From Acidobacteriota bacterium (lineage in GTDB: Bacteria > Acidobacteriota > Blastocatellia > Pyrinomonadales > Pyrinomonadaceae): DNA of 64,000 nucleotides. Positions within the stretch are counted from its first letter, which is position 1; the number at the start of each line of letters is the position of its first letter. The translations under genes and the position numbers were made by a program. The notes under the pieces were generated by a model. It saw only the letters and a program-made list of their open reading frames with translations. It was not told the DNA's origin and ran no database searches. Shown in pieces: positions 15,231 through 23,724 of the stretch. The stretch lies in assembly GCA_019639135.1 (NCBI GenBank), contig JAHBSL010000016.1, positions 1 to 64,000 of the forward strand, read 5' to 3'.

Positions 15231-16016
15231 ATGCCTCTTTCCCTGATGCAGGAAGAGCAAGAACAATACACATTCGATTTCCTAACGGAAACGGCCGAGA
15301 TCGTCGCCGAGTCGCGCGACGAGCTGAGCATTCGCATCGGCGAATTTGCCGGGCCGCTCGATCTTCTTCTTTACCTGATCAGGCAGGAGCAGGCTAACAT
15401 CTTTGATATCCCGATCGCCCGCATCACCGATGAATATCTCCGCTACATTCGGCTGATGAAGTCGCTCGATATCGCCGTCGCGGCGGATTTCCTTGTGGTG
15501 GCGGCACAGCTTATCGAGGTCAAGTCGAAGATGCTGCTGCCCCGCGATCCTTTTGCCGATCCCGAAGAAGTGGCGGAAGACCCGCGGCAGGAACTCGTCG
15601 ACCGCCTACTCGAATACGAGAAATACAAATCGGCCGCCCAAATGCTTTATGAAAAGGCGACCATCGAACAGGCCGTCTTCCCCCGCGGCAAGATCGAAAG
15701 CGACGACAACAACGCCGAGATCAGCGCGACCGTCTTTGACCTGATCACCATTTTCCAGAAGATCGTCGAGCGGCAGAAAGAAAAGATCACGATGGAGATC
15801 GAGCGGGACGAGGTCTCGCTCGCCGATATGATCAGGCGGCTCCACGCACGGATATTGGAACACGCGGAACTCAGCCTCGCGAGCTTTTTTGAGGAGTTTG
15901 ACACTCGCCGCGAGATCGTCACGGCCTTTATCGCCGTACTCGAGGTCGTCCGGACCGAGAGCGTCAAGCTCGTCCAGAAAAAGACGTTCGACGACATAAT
16001 CCTGAAGAGAGTTTGA
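15231..16016 (+). CDS. scpA: Segregation and condensation protein A
   Basis: A 261-residue kleisin subunit of the SMC-ScpA-ScpB condensin that compacts and segregates the chromosome. The N-terminal SMC-neck-binding domain shows LSIRIGEFAGPLDLLLYLIRQEQANIFDIPIARIT and DFLVVAAQLIEVKSKMLLPRD. A C-terminal winged helix (VSLADMIRRLHARILE, FDTRREIVTAFIAVLEVVR) binds the SMC head. Starts at 15231 and 15246 are both possible. Its stop overlaps the scpB start by one base, the usual scpAB coupling. Confidence 0.97.
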   Translation: MPLSLMQEEQEQYTFDFLTETAEIVAESRDELSIRIGEFAGPLDLLLYLIRQEQANIFDIPIARITDEYLRYIRLMKSLDIAVAADFLVVAAQLIEVKSKMLLPRDPFADPEEVAEDPRQELVDRLLEYEKYKSAAQMLYEKATIEQAVFPRGKIESDDNNAEISATVFDLITIFQKIVERQKEKITMEIERDEVSLADMIRRLHARILEHAELSLASFFEEFDTRREIVTAFIAVLEVVRTESVKLVQKKTFDDIILKRV

Positions 16017-16588
16017 TGTCAGAAGAAGCAACAGAAACAGCGGTAGAAATAAAGCAGGCACGCGGCACCGGCGAGCTGATGGCACTGGCCGAGGCGTTGA
16101 TCTTCGTCGCCGATGAGCCGATCACCGCACGGACCATCGCCGATGTGCTCGAAGAGGACAAAGCGAGCGTCGAGGCCGCTTTGCAGGCACTCCGCGAAGA
16201 ATACGATAACCGCGAGAGCGGCTTGCAGGTGCGCGAGGTCGCGGGCGGCTGGCAGATAGCGACGCGAACCGAACTGCACGAATACGTCCGCCAGTTTCTC
16301 AAAACGCGCCCCTCGGCAAAGCTCTCGATCGCCGCTCTCGAGACGCTCGCCGTCATCGCCTACAAACAGCCCGTAACCGTGCCGGAGATCCTTGAGATCC
16401 GCGGCGTGCAGTCTGCCTCGGCGATTAAAACGTTGCTCGAAAAGCGGCTCATCGTGACCAAAGGCCACAAGGAAACCGTCGGCCGGCCGATGCAGTACGG
16501 CACTTCGAAGGAGTTCCTCATCCACTTCGGCCTGAAAGACCTTTCCGATTTGCCGTCGGTCGAAGATTTTGAAGACCTCGTTCAATGA
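16016..16588 (+). CDS. scpB: Segregation and condensation protein B
   Basis: A 190-residue ScpB with two tandem winged-helix domains: MALAEALIFVADEPITARTIADVL in the first, and TLAVIAYKQPVTVPEILEIRGVQSASAIKTLLEKRLI in the second, which includes the family signature. It dimerises on ScpA and stabilises the condensin complex. The ATG at 16016 overlaps the scpA stop by one base. The stop overlaps the next gene's ATG (ATGA). Confidence 0.96.
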   Translation: MSEEATETAVEIKQARGTGELMALAEALIFVADEPITARTIADVLEEDKASVEAALQALREEYDNRESGLQVREVAGGWQIATRTELHEYVRQFLKTRPSAKLSIAALETLAVIAYKQPVTVPEILEIRGVQSASAIKTLLEKRLIVTKGHKETVGRPMQYGTSKEFLIHFGLKDLSDLPSVEDFEDLVQ

Positions 16589-17103
16589 AGCTCCGGAAGA
16601 ACGGCGAAACGATGACGATCAGCCAGAACATGGGGTGTTTCTGGCTTTTTGGATCGTTCTTTGTCGTGATCGGGCTAATGTTCGTTTACGGGGCAAGTGG
16701 CGGCTATTCGAATTTCGCAGAGGCAAGCTGGATCTTGCTGCTAGCACATTTTTGTTTTGGGGTGGTCGGCGTAGCGGCCGGCCTTTGGTTCATCTCAACG
16801 CATCCGGCAATATCCGTAACGATAGACAAGAACGAACAGCTAGTAACACTATTGACCCGCGGGGTATTTCGAAGAAGCGAAAGGACGTTCGAATTTGGGC
16901 AGATCCGAAAGTTTGAAGTTGTAGAAGACATCGATTCCGATGGAGATACGGTTTGGATGCTGGAGCTTGTAACCATTTCAGGCGAATCGATCCCGATCTC
17001 GAGTGTGCCTAGTCCGGCCGAATCGAGTAAGCGCGGGCCGGCATTTGAAGCAAATGCCTTCCTTGGCCGAAAACCGCCCTTATACCTTTCCGATACTGAA
17101 TAG
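16585..17103 (+). CDS. Small membrane protein, PH-like domain
   Basis: A 172-residue protein with two transmembrane helices (about 19-39 and 48-68), then a cytoplasmic beta-rich domain: AISVTIDKNEQLVTLLTRG, ERTFEFGQIRKFEVVEDIDSD, VWMLELVTISGESIPISS. The pattern resembles small bacterial PH-like membrane proteins, without a firm match. It is less GC-rich than scpA/B. It overlaps scpB by four bases (ATGA) and lies 30 bases before rluB, interrupting the common scpB-rluB pair. Function unknown. Confidence 0.75.
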   Translation: MKLRKNGETMTISQNMGCFWLFGSFFVVIGLMFVYGASGGYSNFAEASWILLLAHFCFGVVGVAAGLWFISTHPAISVTIDKNEQLVTLLTRGVFRRSERTFEFGQIRKFEVVEDIDSDGDTVWMLELVTISGESIPISSVPSPAESSKRGPAFEANAFLGRKPPLYLSDTE

Positions 17104-17133
17104 TACGGAACTCGCAGCGGTGCCGATGAAGTT

Positions 17134-17874
17134 ATGAAAGAGAGATTACAAAAACTCATCTCCCAAGCCGGTGTCGCCTCGCGGCGGGCTGCAGAAGAAT
17201 TGATCCGCGGCGGCGAGGTTACGGTCAATGGCGAGGTCGTAACCGAACTCGGCACAAAGGCCGATCCGGATAAAGAACACATCAAGGTTCGCGGCAAGCT
17301 CATAAATCCTCTGCTCGCCCATCGTGAAAATGTTTACATCCTGCTCAATAAACCGAAGGGCTTTCTTTCAAGCGTCGCCGATCCCGAAGGGCGAAATCTG
17401 GTAACCGACCTCGTAAAGGGTTATGGAAGGCTGCACCCGGTCGGCCGGCTCGATTTCAACACCGAAGGGCTGATCATAATGACCAACGACGGCCGGTTCA
17501 CCAACGCCGTCGCCGGTTCAAAGAAGATCCCGAAGGTATATGTCGTAAAGGTCAAAGGATTGCCAACCGAGGTCGCGATCAGAAAGCTTTCCCGCGGCGT
17601 TAGGCTGGAAGACGGCTTCAAGACCGCTCCGGCCGAGATCAAAACCCTAAAGCCGACCGACAAGAATGGCTGGTATGAAGTAACACTTTACGAGGGCCAC
17701 AACCAGCAGATAAGGAAGATGTTCGATTCGATCGGCCATTCTGTAGTTAAACTCCGCCGTATTCGGATCGGAAACATCGACGACCTCGGCCTTCCGGTCG
17801 GACGTCACAGGAAACTCACCGAAAAAGAGGTTCGCTCGCTTCTTCCGGCAAAGAAAGTCATCCGTTCATCGTAA
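17134..17874 (+). CDS. rluB: RluB/RsuA-family pseudouridine synthase
   Basis: A 246-residue rRNA pseudouridine synthase. The N-terminal S4 RNA-binding domain (MKERLQKLISQAGVASRRAA through GGEVTVNGEV) is followed by the catalytic domain with YILLNKPKGFLSS, the catalytic Asp in GRLHPVGRLDFNTEGLIIMT, and KVYVVKVKG and EGHNQQIRKMFDSIGHSV. RluB modifies a 23S rRNA uridine; RsuA acts on 16S rRNA. Position after scpA-scpB favours RluB. The 3' end overlaps the convergent CoA-binding gene by nine bases. Confidence 0.93.
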   Translation: MKERLQKLISQAGVASRRAAEELIRGGEVTVNGEVVTELGTKADPDKEHIKVRGKLINPLLAHRENVYILLNKPKGFLSSVADPEGRNLVTDLVKGYGRLHPVGRLDFNTEGLIIMTNDGRFTNAVAGSKKIPKVYVVKVKGLPTEVAIRKLSRGVRLEDGFKTAPAEIKTLKPTDKNGWYEVTLYEGHNQQIRKMFDSIGHSVVKLRRIRIGNIDDLGLPVGRHRKLTEKEVRSLLPAKKVIRSS

Positions 17875-18306
17875 AAGCGCGCGATGCTCGACCAAAAGGC
17901 ATCGGTCCTGGACGACGTCGATCCCTGCTTCGATGAAAGCCTTCGCCGCCGCGTCATTTCGAATGCCAAGCTGAAACCAGACCGACCTCGGCTTTGCCGC
18001 AATGATCTCATCAATGTGTTTATCGATATCATTCGGTCGCCGGAAAACATTGACCATGTCCCGCTCGCCGGGTATTTTTCTTAGATCCCGAAAGACCGGC
18101 TCGCCTAATATCTCCTTAACGTCAGGATAGTAAACCGGCACGGGTATGATCTTGTATCCGGCGTCCTGCATATATTTCGTTACGTAAAACGCCGGCTGCA
18201 TCGCGTGCGTCTCGGGCTTGATGCCAAGCACTGCGATCTCCCGTGTCGCCCGAAGCAATTCGCGTATCTCTTCGTCGGTCGTAAGTTCCCTTCCAATTTT
18301 CGCCAT
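17866..18306 (-). CDS. CoA-binding (YccU-type) protein
   Basis: A 146-residue single Rossmann-fold CoA-binding protein. The nucleotide-binding start TREIAVLGIKPETHAMQPAF is followed by YVTKYMQDAGYKIIPVPVYYP, VNVFRRPNDIDKHIDEII and KPRSVWFQLGIRNDAAAKAFIEAGIDVVQDRCLLVEH. This follows the succinyl-CoA-synthetase-alpha-like pattern and the conserved C-terminal Cys. Family members bind CoA or cap protein thiols; their role is largely unknown. It converges on rluB with a nine-base overlap. Confidence 0.9.
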   Translation of the reverse strand: MAKIGRELTTDEEIRELLRATREIAVLGIKPETHAMQPAFYVTKYMQDAGYKIIPVPVYYPDVKEILGEPVFRDLRKIPGERDMVNVFRRPNDIDKHIDEIIAAKPRSVWFQLGIRNDAAAKAFIEAGIDVVQDRCLLVEHRALLR

Positions 18307-18406
18307 TCTCTAAGTTTAGCCGCTTGCCCGCCGGCGAAACAATTTCGCCGGAAAAACTTGCCCTAAAACCCTGCATTATGCAATCATAATATTTCGTTAT
18401 ATATCT

Positions 18407-19552
18407 ATGAACTTCGAACTAACGGAAGAACAACAGCAGATCAAGTACAGCATCAGGGAATTTGCGGAAGCAGAGATTCGCCCGAACGTGATGGAATGGG
18501 ACGAGTCTCAGCACTTCCCGATCGAGCTCCGGCCAAAGCTCGCCGAGCTCGGCCTGATGGGCATAATCTTTCCCGAAGAATTTGGCGGCTCGGCAATGGG
18601 TTATGTGGAATATGCCACTATCATCGAAGAGCTTGGCCGAGTCTGCGGTTCGGTCGGGCTTTCCGTTGCTGCCCATAATTCGCTTTGCTCGAACCACATT
18701 TATATGTTCGGGACCGAGCAGCAAAAGAAGGACTACCTCGTCCCGCTTGCACAGGGCGAGTCGTTCGGTGCCTGGGGATTGACGGAGTCGCAAGCCGGTT
18801 CCGATGCGTCAGGAACACGTACCACTGCCATTCGTTCGAACGGCGGTTGGATGGTCAACGGTTCGAAGAATTTCATTACGCACGCAATTGCCTGCAACAC
18901 ACTCGTCGCAGTTGCCGTGACCGATAAAGAGAAAGGAAACCGAGGCATATCGGCCTTTATCTTCGATAAGTCGATGGAAGGCTTCCGACCCGATAAGAAA
19001 GAGAACAAACTTGGTATGCGAGCCTCGGAAACTGCTTCCGTAGTTTTCGAAGATTGCTACGTACCCGAAGAAAACTTGCTCGGGAACGAAGGCGAAGGAT
19101 TTCTTCAGGCGATGCAAATACTCGACGGCGGCCGCATCTCGATCGCCGCACTTTCGGTCGGAATCGCCCAGGGCGCTTATGAAGCTGCCGTGAAATATGC
19201 CAAAGAACGAGAGCAATTCGGCAAGCCGATCGGCGAATTTCAGGCGATTCAGTTCAAGCTCGCCGATATGGCAACGCAGATCGAGTGTGCCCGTTTGCTT
19301 ACGCTTCAGGCCGCGGCGATCAAGGATTCCGGCAGGCCCGTGACGCAAAAGTCCGCGATGGCGAAGCTCTATGCCTCGGAAACGGCGGTCCGCGTGGCCG
19401 AAGAATCGATCCAGATCCACGGCGGTTACGGCTACACCAAAGATTACCCGGCCGAGAAGTATTGGAGAGACGCAAAGCTCTGCACCATCGGCGAAGGCAC
19501 GAGTGAGATACAGCGGCTGGTCATCGCCAAGCATTTATTGAAAGCGGCCTAA
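18407..19552 (+). CDS. Acyl-CoA dehydrogenase
   Basis: A 381-residue FAD-dependent dehydrogenase of the short/branched-chain type. It introduces the alpha-beta double bond in acyl-CoA and passes electrons to ETF. N-terminal helical domain [20 protein letters not shown], substrate/flavin segment [20 protein letters not shown], middle beta-domain, and the C-terminal signature [20 protein letters not shown] with [20 protein letters not shown]. Glu363 in [11 protein letters not shown] is the probable catalytic base. A TATATAT stretch a few bases before the ATG may be the -10 element of a nearly leaderless message. With meaB and mce nearby, a role in branched-chain amino acid or propionate metabolism is plausible. 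Confidence 0.95.
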   Translation: MNFELTEEQQQIKYSIREFAEAEIRPNVMEWDESQHFPIELRPKLAELGLMGIIFPEEFGGSAMGYVEYATIIEELGRVCGSVGLSVAAHNSLCSNHIYMFGTEQQKKDYLVPLAQGESFGAWGLTESQAGSDASGTRTTAIRSNGGWMVNGSKNFITHAIACNTLVAVAVTDKEKGNRGISAFIFDKSMEGFRPDKKENKLGMRASETASVVFEDCYVPEENLLGNEGEGFLQAMQILDGGRISIAALSVGIAQGAYEAAVKYAKEREQFGKPIGEFQAIQFKLADMATQIECARLLTLQAAAIKDSGRPVTQKSAMAKLYASETAVRVAEESIQIHGGYGYTKDYPAEKYWRDAKLCTIGEGTSEIQRLVIAKHLLKAA

Positions 19553-19743
19553 TAACGGACAAACTATACGGGAGCGTGATGGTATCCGTCATACTGAATT
19601 GCCGCCAAAGTCCGATCTTTATTAGGGCCGATGTCATTCGGTAATTTCCGGCAGACAGCTTGCAACGAATGTTGTTGCATGTTGCATCTATGCAATTTTT
19701 ATAGTATGCTTCCCTTCCAAATTTAGTTTGCAAGGAGATCTTT

Positions 19744-20271
19744 ATGAGTACAAGTACAGCACAGAGTTCGAACAACGTTGCCTCTGCTTTCATAGCCGAA
19801 TTGCAGCACGAGGCAGCAACCACCCGTAAATGTCTGGAACGGATACCGGCCGAGAAATTCGACTGGAAGCCGCACGAAAAATCGATGACCTTCGGCCGGT
19901 TGGCCTCGCATATCGCCGAGATGTTCGGCTGGACACCCGCCACACTTACCCAGCCGGAACTTGACTTCGAGAAGTTCGATTACGCTCCGTATGACCCGAA
20001 ATCGACCGAGGAACTTCTCGAATTTCTCGACAAGAACGTCAACGAAGCGATCGAGACGCTCCGCAATACGCCCGACGACGTTTTTCTTGAAAATTGGACG
20101 ATGCGGAACGGCGAAACGATCTATTTCACGATGCCGAAGATCAGCGTAATGCGGTCGTTCGTCGGCAACCACATTGTCCATCACCGCGGCCAGCTTTCGG
20201 TCTATATGCGGCTGAACGACATCGCCGTTCCATCGATCTACGGCCCCTCGGCTGACGAAGGCCAGATGTAG
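19744..20271 (+). CDS. DinB family protein
   Basis: A 175-residue DinB-superfamily protein, longer and only distantly like the one at 14424. It shows FIAELQHEAATTRKCLERIP, FDWKPHEKSMTFGRLASHIAEMFGW with a metal-ligand His, and MPKISVMRSFVGNHIVHHRGQLSVYMRLNDI, whose NHIVHHRGQ histidines complete the likely metal site. AAGGAG sits upstream of the ATG. A TTGCAT...TATAGT-like promoter lies about 60 bases upstream within the 190-base gap. A strong terminator follows. The enzymatic role is unknown; some relatives are thiol S-transferases. Confidence 0.9.
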   Translation: MSTSTAQSSNNVASAFIAELQHEAATTRKCLERIPAEKFDWKPHEKSMTFGRLASHIAEMFGWTPATLTQPELDFEKFDYAPYDPKSTEELLEFLDKNVNEAIETLRNTPDDVFLENWTMRNGETIYFTMPKISVMRSFVGNHIVHHRGQLSVYMRLNDIAVPSIYGPSADEGQM

Positions 20272-20305
20272 CGGGAATGTGAAAAAGTCGAAGAGTTAAA
20301 AAGTG

Positions 20306-20336
20306 AAAAAGGCGGGAGCGATCGGCCCGCCTTTTT
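20306..20336 (+). terminator. Rho-independent terminator
   Basis: AAAAAGGCGGG pairs with CCCGCCTTTTT around a nine-base loop (agcgatcgg), followed by T and A bases. It closes the DinB transcript 35 bases past its stop and separates it from hicBA. Confidence 0.88.
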
Positions 20337-20389
20337 GTATTTCCGTTAAATGCTGTCAAAATTGAGAAACATTACGCGAGGTCATTCAC

Positions 20390-20623
20390 ATGAACGAATT
20401 GAAACTAACCGCGATCTTTGAGAAAGCAGAGGAAGGGGGTTACCTAGGTTACGTAGCCGAGCTTCCCGGGGCAAATACGCAGGGCGAAACCATTGAAGAG
20501 ACACGAGAGAACCTAAAGGAAGCCGTGACTCTTTTGCTCGAATGTTATCGTGATGAAGCCGAGGCAAGAATGTCACGATCACGAGATTTCAAGAAAGAAG
20601 AGCTGATACTGCAGGCCGCCTAA
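20390..20623 (+). CDS. hicB: HicB-type antitoxin
   Basis: A 77-residue HicB-like protein. The partial RNase-H-like fold GGYLGYVAELPGANTQGETIEETRENLKEAVTLLLECYRDEAE is the family core. The short C-terminus lacks a clear DNA-binding domain. It should neutralise HicA by binding it directly. It precedes hicA with no gap (stop and start adjacent), the antitoxin-first order. GAGG lies about nine bases before the ATG. A terminator upstream isolates it from the DinB gene, so the TA pair has its own promoter within 20337-20389. Confidence 0.92.
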   Translation: MNELKLTAIFEKAEEGGYLGYVAELPGANTQGETIEETRENLKEAVTLLLECYRDEAEARMSRSRDFKKEELILQAA

Positions 20624-20821
20624 ATGAAACTCAAAGACTTGCTCCGACATCTTAGCGAGCACAATTGCTGTCTGTTTCGCGAAGGCGCGAATCATACGAT
20701 CTACAAGAATCTTAATTCCGGTAAAATGACCTCAATACCGCGGCACCGCGAAGTGAAATCAAACCTAGCAAAAAAGATGTGTGATGACCTCGGGATCGAG
20801 AGGCCGGCGAATACGAAATGA
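20624..20821 (+). CDS. hicA: HicA-type mRNA interferase toxin
   Basis: A 65-residue double-stranded-RNA-binding-like toxin that cleaves mRNA. The features are MKLKDLLRHLSEHNCCLFRE, the catalytic-His segment GANHTIYKNLNSGK, the SIPRHREVKSNLAKKMCDDLGI signature and a basic surface. It sits directly after hicB. Its stop codon overlaps the meaB start (ATGA), so toxin and meaB are likely translationally coupled. All expected residues are present, so the module appears intact. Confidence 0.93.
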   Translation: MKLKDLLRHLSEHNCCLFREGANHTIYKNLNSGKMTSIPRHREVKSNLAKKMCDDLGIERPANTK

Positions 20822-21762
20822 TCGATATTGACGAGCTCCTACAGGGAAATCCGCGTTCAGTCGCCCGGGCGATCACGTTGGTCGAGGCCGGCGGGCCGAA
20901 GGCTGCGGAGTTGATGCGGGAGGTCTTCCCCAAGACCGGAAACGCGACAGTTATCGGCGTGACCGGTTCGCCCGGAGCAGGCAAATCCTCCTTGGTCGAT
21001 AAACTCGCCCTCTTTTACAAGAACCAGGGTCTTCGTGTCGGCATCGTCTGCATCGACCCTTCAAGCCCTTTTTCGGGCGGAGCGATCCTCGGCGACCGCA
21101 TCCGGATGTCCACGCTCGGCCTCGATAAGAACGTCTTTATACGCTCGATGGCGACCCGCGGAAATTTGGGCGGCCTCTCGCGTTCGACGGTCGATGCCGT
21201 CGCGATCCTTGATGCGGCCGGCTATGACAAGATCATCGTCGAGACCGTCGGCGTCGGCCAGGACGAGGTCGAAGTGGTCAAGACGGCCGATGTTTCGATT
21301 GTTGTCCTCGTTCCGGGCATGGGCGACGATATCCAGGCGATAAAGGCCGGCATAATGGAGATCGGCGACGTCTTTGTCATCAACAAAGCCGACCGCGAGG
21401 GCGTGCTTCGAACGCAGAAAGAACTCGAAGCCCTCCTTTCCCTTGCCCACAGGCCGGATATGTGGAACCCGCCGATAGTTCCGACCGTCGCGACCGAATC
21501 CAAAGGCATCGAAGATCTTGCCGCCGCCATCGAAAAGTATGTGAATTACACGGCAATGGCCGATGGCGAGGCAATCGCAGATCGCAAAGAAGCAATAGCA
21601 CGCTGGCGTTTACTAGAGCTTCTACGTGAGCGGCTGCTTGCCGATCTGCTGGAGCGGAACGGTACGATGAAAGAGATCGAACGCCTTTCGGCCGAGGTCG
21701 CGTCAAAAAGGGTTGACCCGTATTCGGCTGTCGAAGAATTGATGAACCGAAAGAGGCAATGA
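20818..21762 (+). CDS. meaB: Methylmalonyl-CoA mutase-associated GTPase MeaB
   Basis: A 314-residue G3E-type P-loop GTPase that guards and reloads B12-dependent methylmalonyl-CoA mutase. The Walker A is GVTGSPGAGKSSLVDKLA, followed by IVCIDPSSPFSGGAILGDRIRM, the FIRSMATRGNLGGLS switch region, IIVETVGVGQDEVEV, and the NKADREG base-specificity motif. The N-terminal helix ELLQGNPRSVARAITLVEAG is typical. The mutase itself is not in the window. The next gene, mce, encodes the preceding step of the same pathway. It overlaps hicA by four bases. Confidence 0.97.
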   Translation: MIDIDELLQGNPRSVARAITLVEAGGPKAAELMREVFPKTGNATVIGVTGSPGAGKSSLVDKLALFYKNQGLRVGIVCIDPSSPFSGGAILGDRIRMSTLGLDKNVFIRSMATRGNLGGLSRSTVDAVAILDAAGYDKIIVETVGVGQDEVEVVKTADVSIVVLVPGMGDDIQAIKAGIMEIGDVFVINKADREGVLRTQKELEALLSLAHRPDMWNPPIVPTVATESKGIEDLAAAIEKYVNYTAMADGEAIADRKEAIARWRLLELLRERLLADLLERNGTMKEIERLSAEVASKRVDPYSAVEELMNRKRQ

Positions 21763-21813
21763 ACCGTCGATCTGCCTCCGCATTCTCTATGTGCTCGGTG
21801 GCAAAATTTTTTT

Positions 21814-22227
21814 ATGAAGATCAATCATTTAGGAATTGCTACGAACGGCATCGAAAACGCGCTTAAATTCTGGGAAGACGCCCTCGGGCTTGAGAATGTG
21901 CATACCGAGGTCGTCGAGGATCAGAAGGTCCGCGTCGCGATGCTCCCGATCGGTGAGAGCCGCGTGGAATTGCTCGAACCGACGTCGGATGATTCGCCAA
22001 TTTCCAAATTTCTCGAGAAACGCGGCGGCGGCATTCATCACATCGCAGTCGAGGTCGAGGACATTCGAGCGTCACTTGAGCGGCTTAAGGCCCAAGGCAT
22101 GCAGCTTATTGACGAAGAGCCGCGGATCGGGGCCGAGGGCTGCCTCGTCGCATTTGTCCACCCAAAGGCTTCGGACGGCGTTCTTCTCGAACTTGTGCAA
22201 ACCGAACAGGGGGCGACAACATCCTAG
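21814..22227 (+). CDS. mce: Methylmalonyl-CoA epimerase
   Basis: A 137-residue VOC-fold enzyme converting (S)- to (R)-methylmalonyl-CoA for the mutase step. It begins KINHLGIATNGIENALKFW (metal His), then VRVAMLPIGESRVELLEP, GGGIHHIAVEVEDI (second His), AEGCLVAFVHPKASDGVLLELVQ (closing Glu). All metal ligands of the family are visible. It lies 51 bases after meaB on the same strand, giving a propionate / branched-chain degradation module. Confidence 0.95.
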   Translation: MKINHLGIATNGIENALKFWEDALGLENVHTEVVEDQKVRVAMLPIGESRVELLEPTSDDSPISKFLEKRGGGIHHIAVEVEDIRASLERLKAQGMQLIDEEPRIGAEGCLVAFVHPKASDGVLLELVQTEQGATTS

Positions 22228-22306
22228 CTGTTTTGAGGGCGTTTTGGTATGATTGCGGTTTGCCGCAAACAAATTTGCATTAATCTTTTGAGTGAGGAAT
22301 TAGGAA

Positions 22307-23710
22307 TTGAGTAACTTAACTAAAGGGCTGATCTTATTGCTTGTTGTACTTGGCATCGGCGCCGGGTTGGTATTTTGGAAAAGCAAGGTCGGAGGCCACT
22401 CAACCGGCGGCTTTAATAAGATCACACAGCAAGAGGTCGAACTTCTTGTCAAGGATCTGGCCGAACAGAACCCGATGGCGATCAAACGCCTCGGCGAAGA
22501 TGCGGAACTCCGAAAGCAGCAGTTGAACAACCTGAAAGAACTGTTCGCATTTGCCTCGGAGGCGGAGAGGAATGGGATGACGAACGATCCGAAGTTCCGC
22601 AACGAGCTCCAGAACATCCGTACCGAGCTGACGGCCGTCAACTACGACCGCCACATCAACAAAGACAAGGGCCCGATGCCGCCGATGGGATTCATCGGCG
22701 AAGATCGCGTCAAAGCCTTTTGGGGCGAAGGCGAACAGCCGGCTCAGGGCTTCTTCGACAATCTCAAGGACAAGATCGGGCTCGGTAAGAAGGATAACGA
22801 AATGGCCTTCCAACGTTTTCTCGATACCAAGATCTCATTGCTGAAAGAAAGCAACCCGGCGATGAAGGACCGCGAGATCTCCGAAGAAGAGAAAACACAG
22901 GCCCGCGAGTTCTTTGCGAAGATCAACATCTATAACGACGAGTTCAATGACAAGATCGCTTCGGGTGAAATTCCTCGCGAGCTCAAGGACAAGATCGACC
23001 TTCAGGTCAAGCTACAGCAAGCACAGTTCCTTGCCCGCCTCTATTCGGAAAAAATGGCCAAGGAGATCGAGGTAACGGATGAGGACGTTGCGAACTACAT
23101 CGCGACGAATCCCGAATTTGATACCTCGGCGAAGCGTGCAAAAGCTGAAGAGATCCTGGCTCGTGCCAAGAACGGCGAAGATTTCTCCGCTCTTGCAAAC
23201 GATTTTAGCGAAGATCCGGGCAATAATGCCGGTGAGGACGGCAAGAAGCGCGGCGGGCTCTATGAGAATGTCCGGCTTGGAATGATGGTCAAACCCTTCG
23301 AGGAAGCCGCGCTTGCTCTCGAACCCGGCCAGGTTTCGCAGGGCCTTGTCGAAACGGATTTCGGCTATCACATCTTAAAGCTCGAGAAGAAGGGCGAAGC
23401 CGACGGCCGCGACGGCCAGAAGGAACAAACTTACGACGTCCGGCACATTCTCATCTCGACCGGTTTCAAGGACCCGAACAGTCCATTTGGTCGCGAAGAG
23501 CCGATCAAGCAGTATGTTCGCCGTAAGCTACAGGAAGAACGCGAGAAAAAGGCAATCGATGAGCTGGTCGCTCGCAACAATGTTCAGGTGCCCGAGGACT
23601 TTAACGTGCCGCAGATAACCGACGAGCAGATCCAGGAGATGATGAACAAGCAGCAGCAGATCATCAACACTCCGGGTGGACACTCGGAAGGCGACGGCCA
23701 CGACCATTAG
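22307..23710 (+). CDS. Membrane-anchored parvulin-type peptidylprolyl isomerase
   Basis: A 467-residue PpiC/SurA-like foldase. One N-terminal helix (LTKGLILLLVVLGIGAGLVF, about 4-23) anchors it to the inner membrane with the bulk in the periplasm. A long helical SurA-N-like chaperone region follows, then a parvulin domain (about 265-365) with GEDFSALANDFSEDPG, GGLYENVRLGMMVKPFEEAA and TDFGYHILKLEKK. A second partial VRHILISTGF segment near 375 begins another parvulin-like unit. The tail ends in a His-rich GHSEGDGHDH. The start is TTG at 22307 behind GAGG; no ATG would keep the membrane helix. It likely folds envelope proteins. Confidence 0.9.
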   Translation: MSNLTKGLILLLVVLGIGAGLVFWKSKVGGHSTGGFNKITQQEVELLVKDLAEQNPMAIKRLGEDAELRKQQLNNLKELFAFASEAERNGMTNDPKFRNELQNIRTELTAVNYDRHINKDKGPMPPMGFIGEDRVKAFWGEGEQPAQGFFDNLKDKIGLGKKDNEMAFQRFLDTKISLLKESNPAMKDREISEEEKTQAREFFAKINIYNDEFNDKIASGEIPRELKDKIDLQVKLQQAQFLARLYSEKMAKEIEVTDEDVANYIATNPEFDTSAKRAKAEEILARAKNGEDFSALANDFSEDPGNNAGEDGKKRGGLYENVRLGMMVKPFEEAALALEPGQVSQGLVETDFGYHILKLEKKGEADGRDGQKEQTYDVRHILISTGFKDPNSPFGREEPIKQYVRRKLQEEREKKAIDELVARNNVQVPEDFNVPQITDEQIQEMMNKQQQIINTPGGHSEGDGHDH

Positions 23711-23724
23711 TTCGTAAACGCCTG

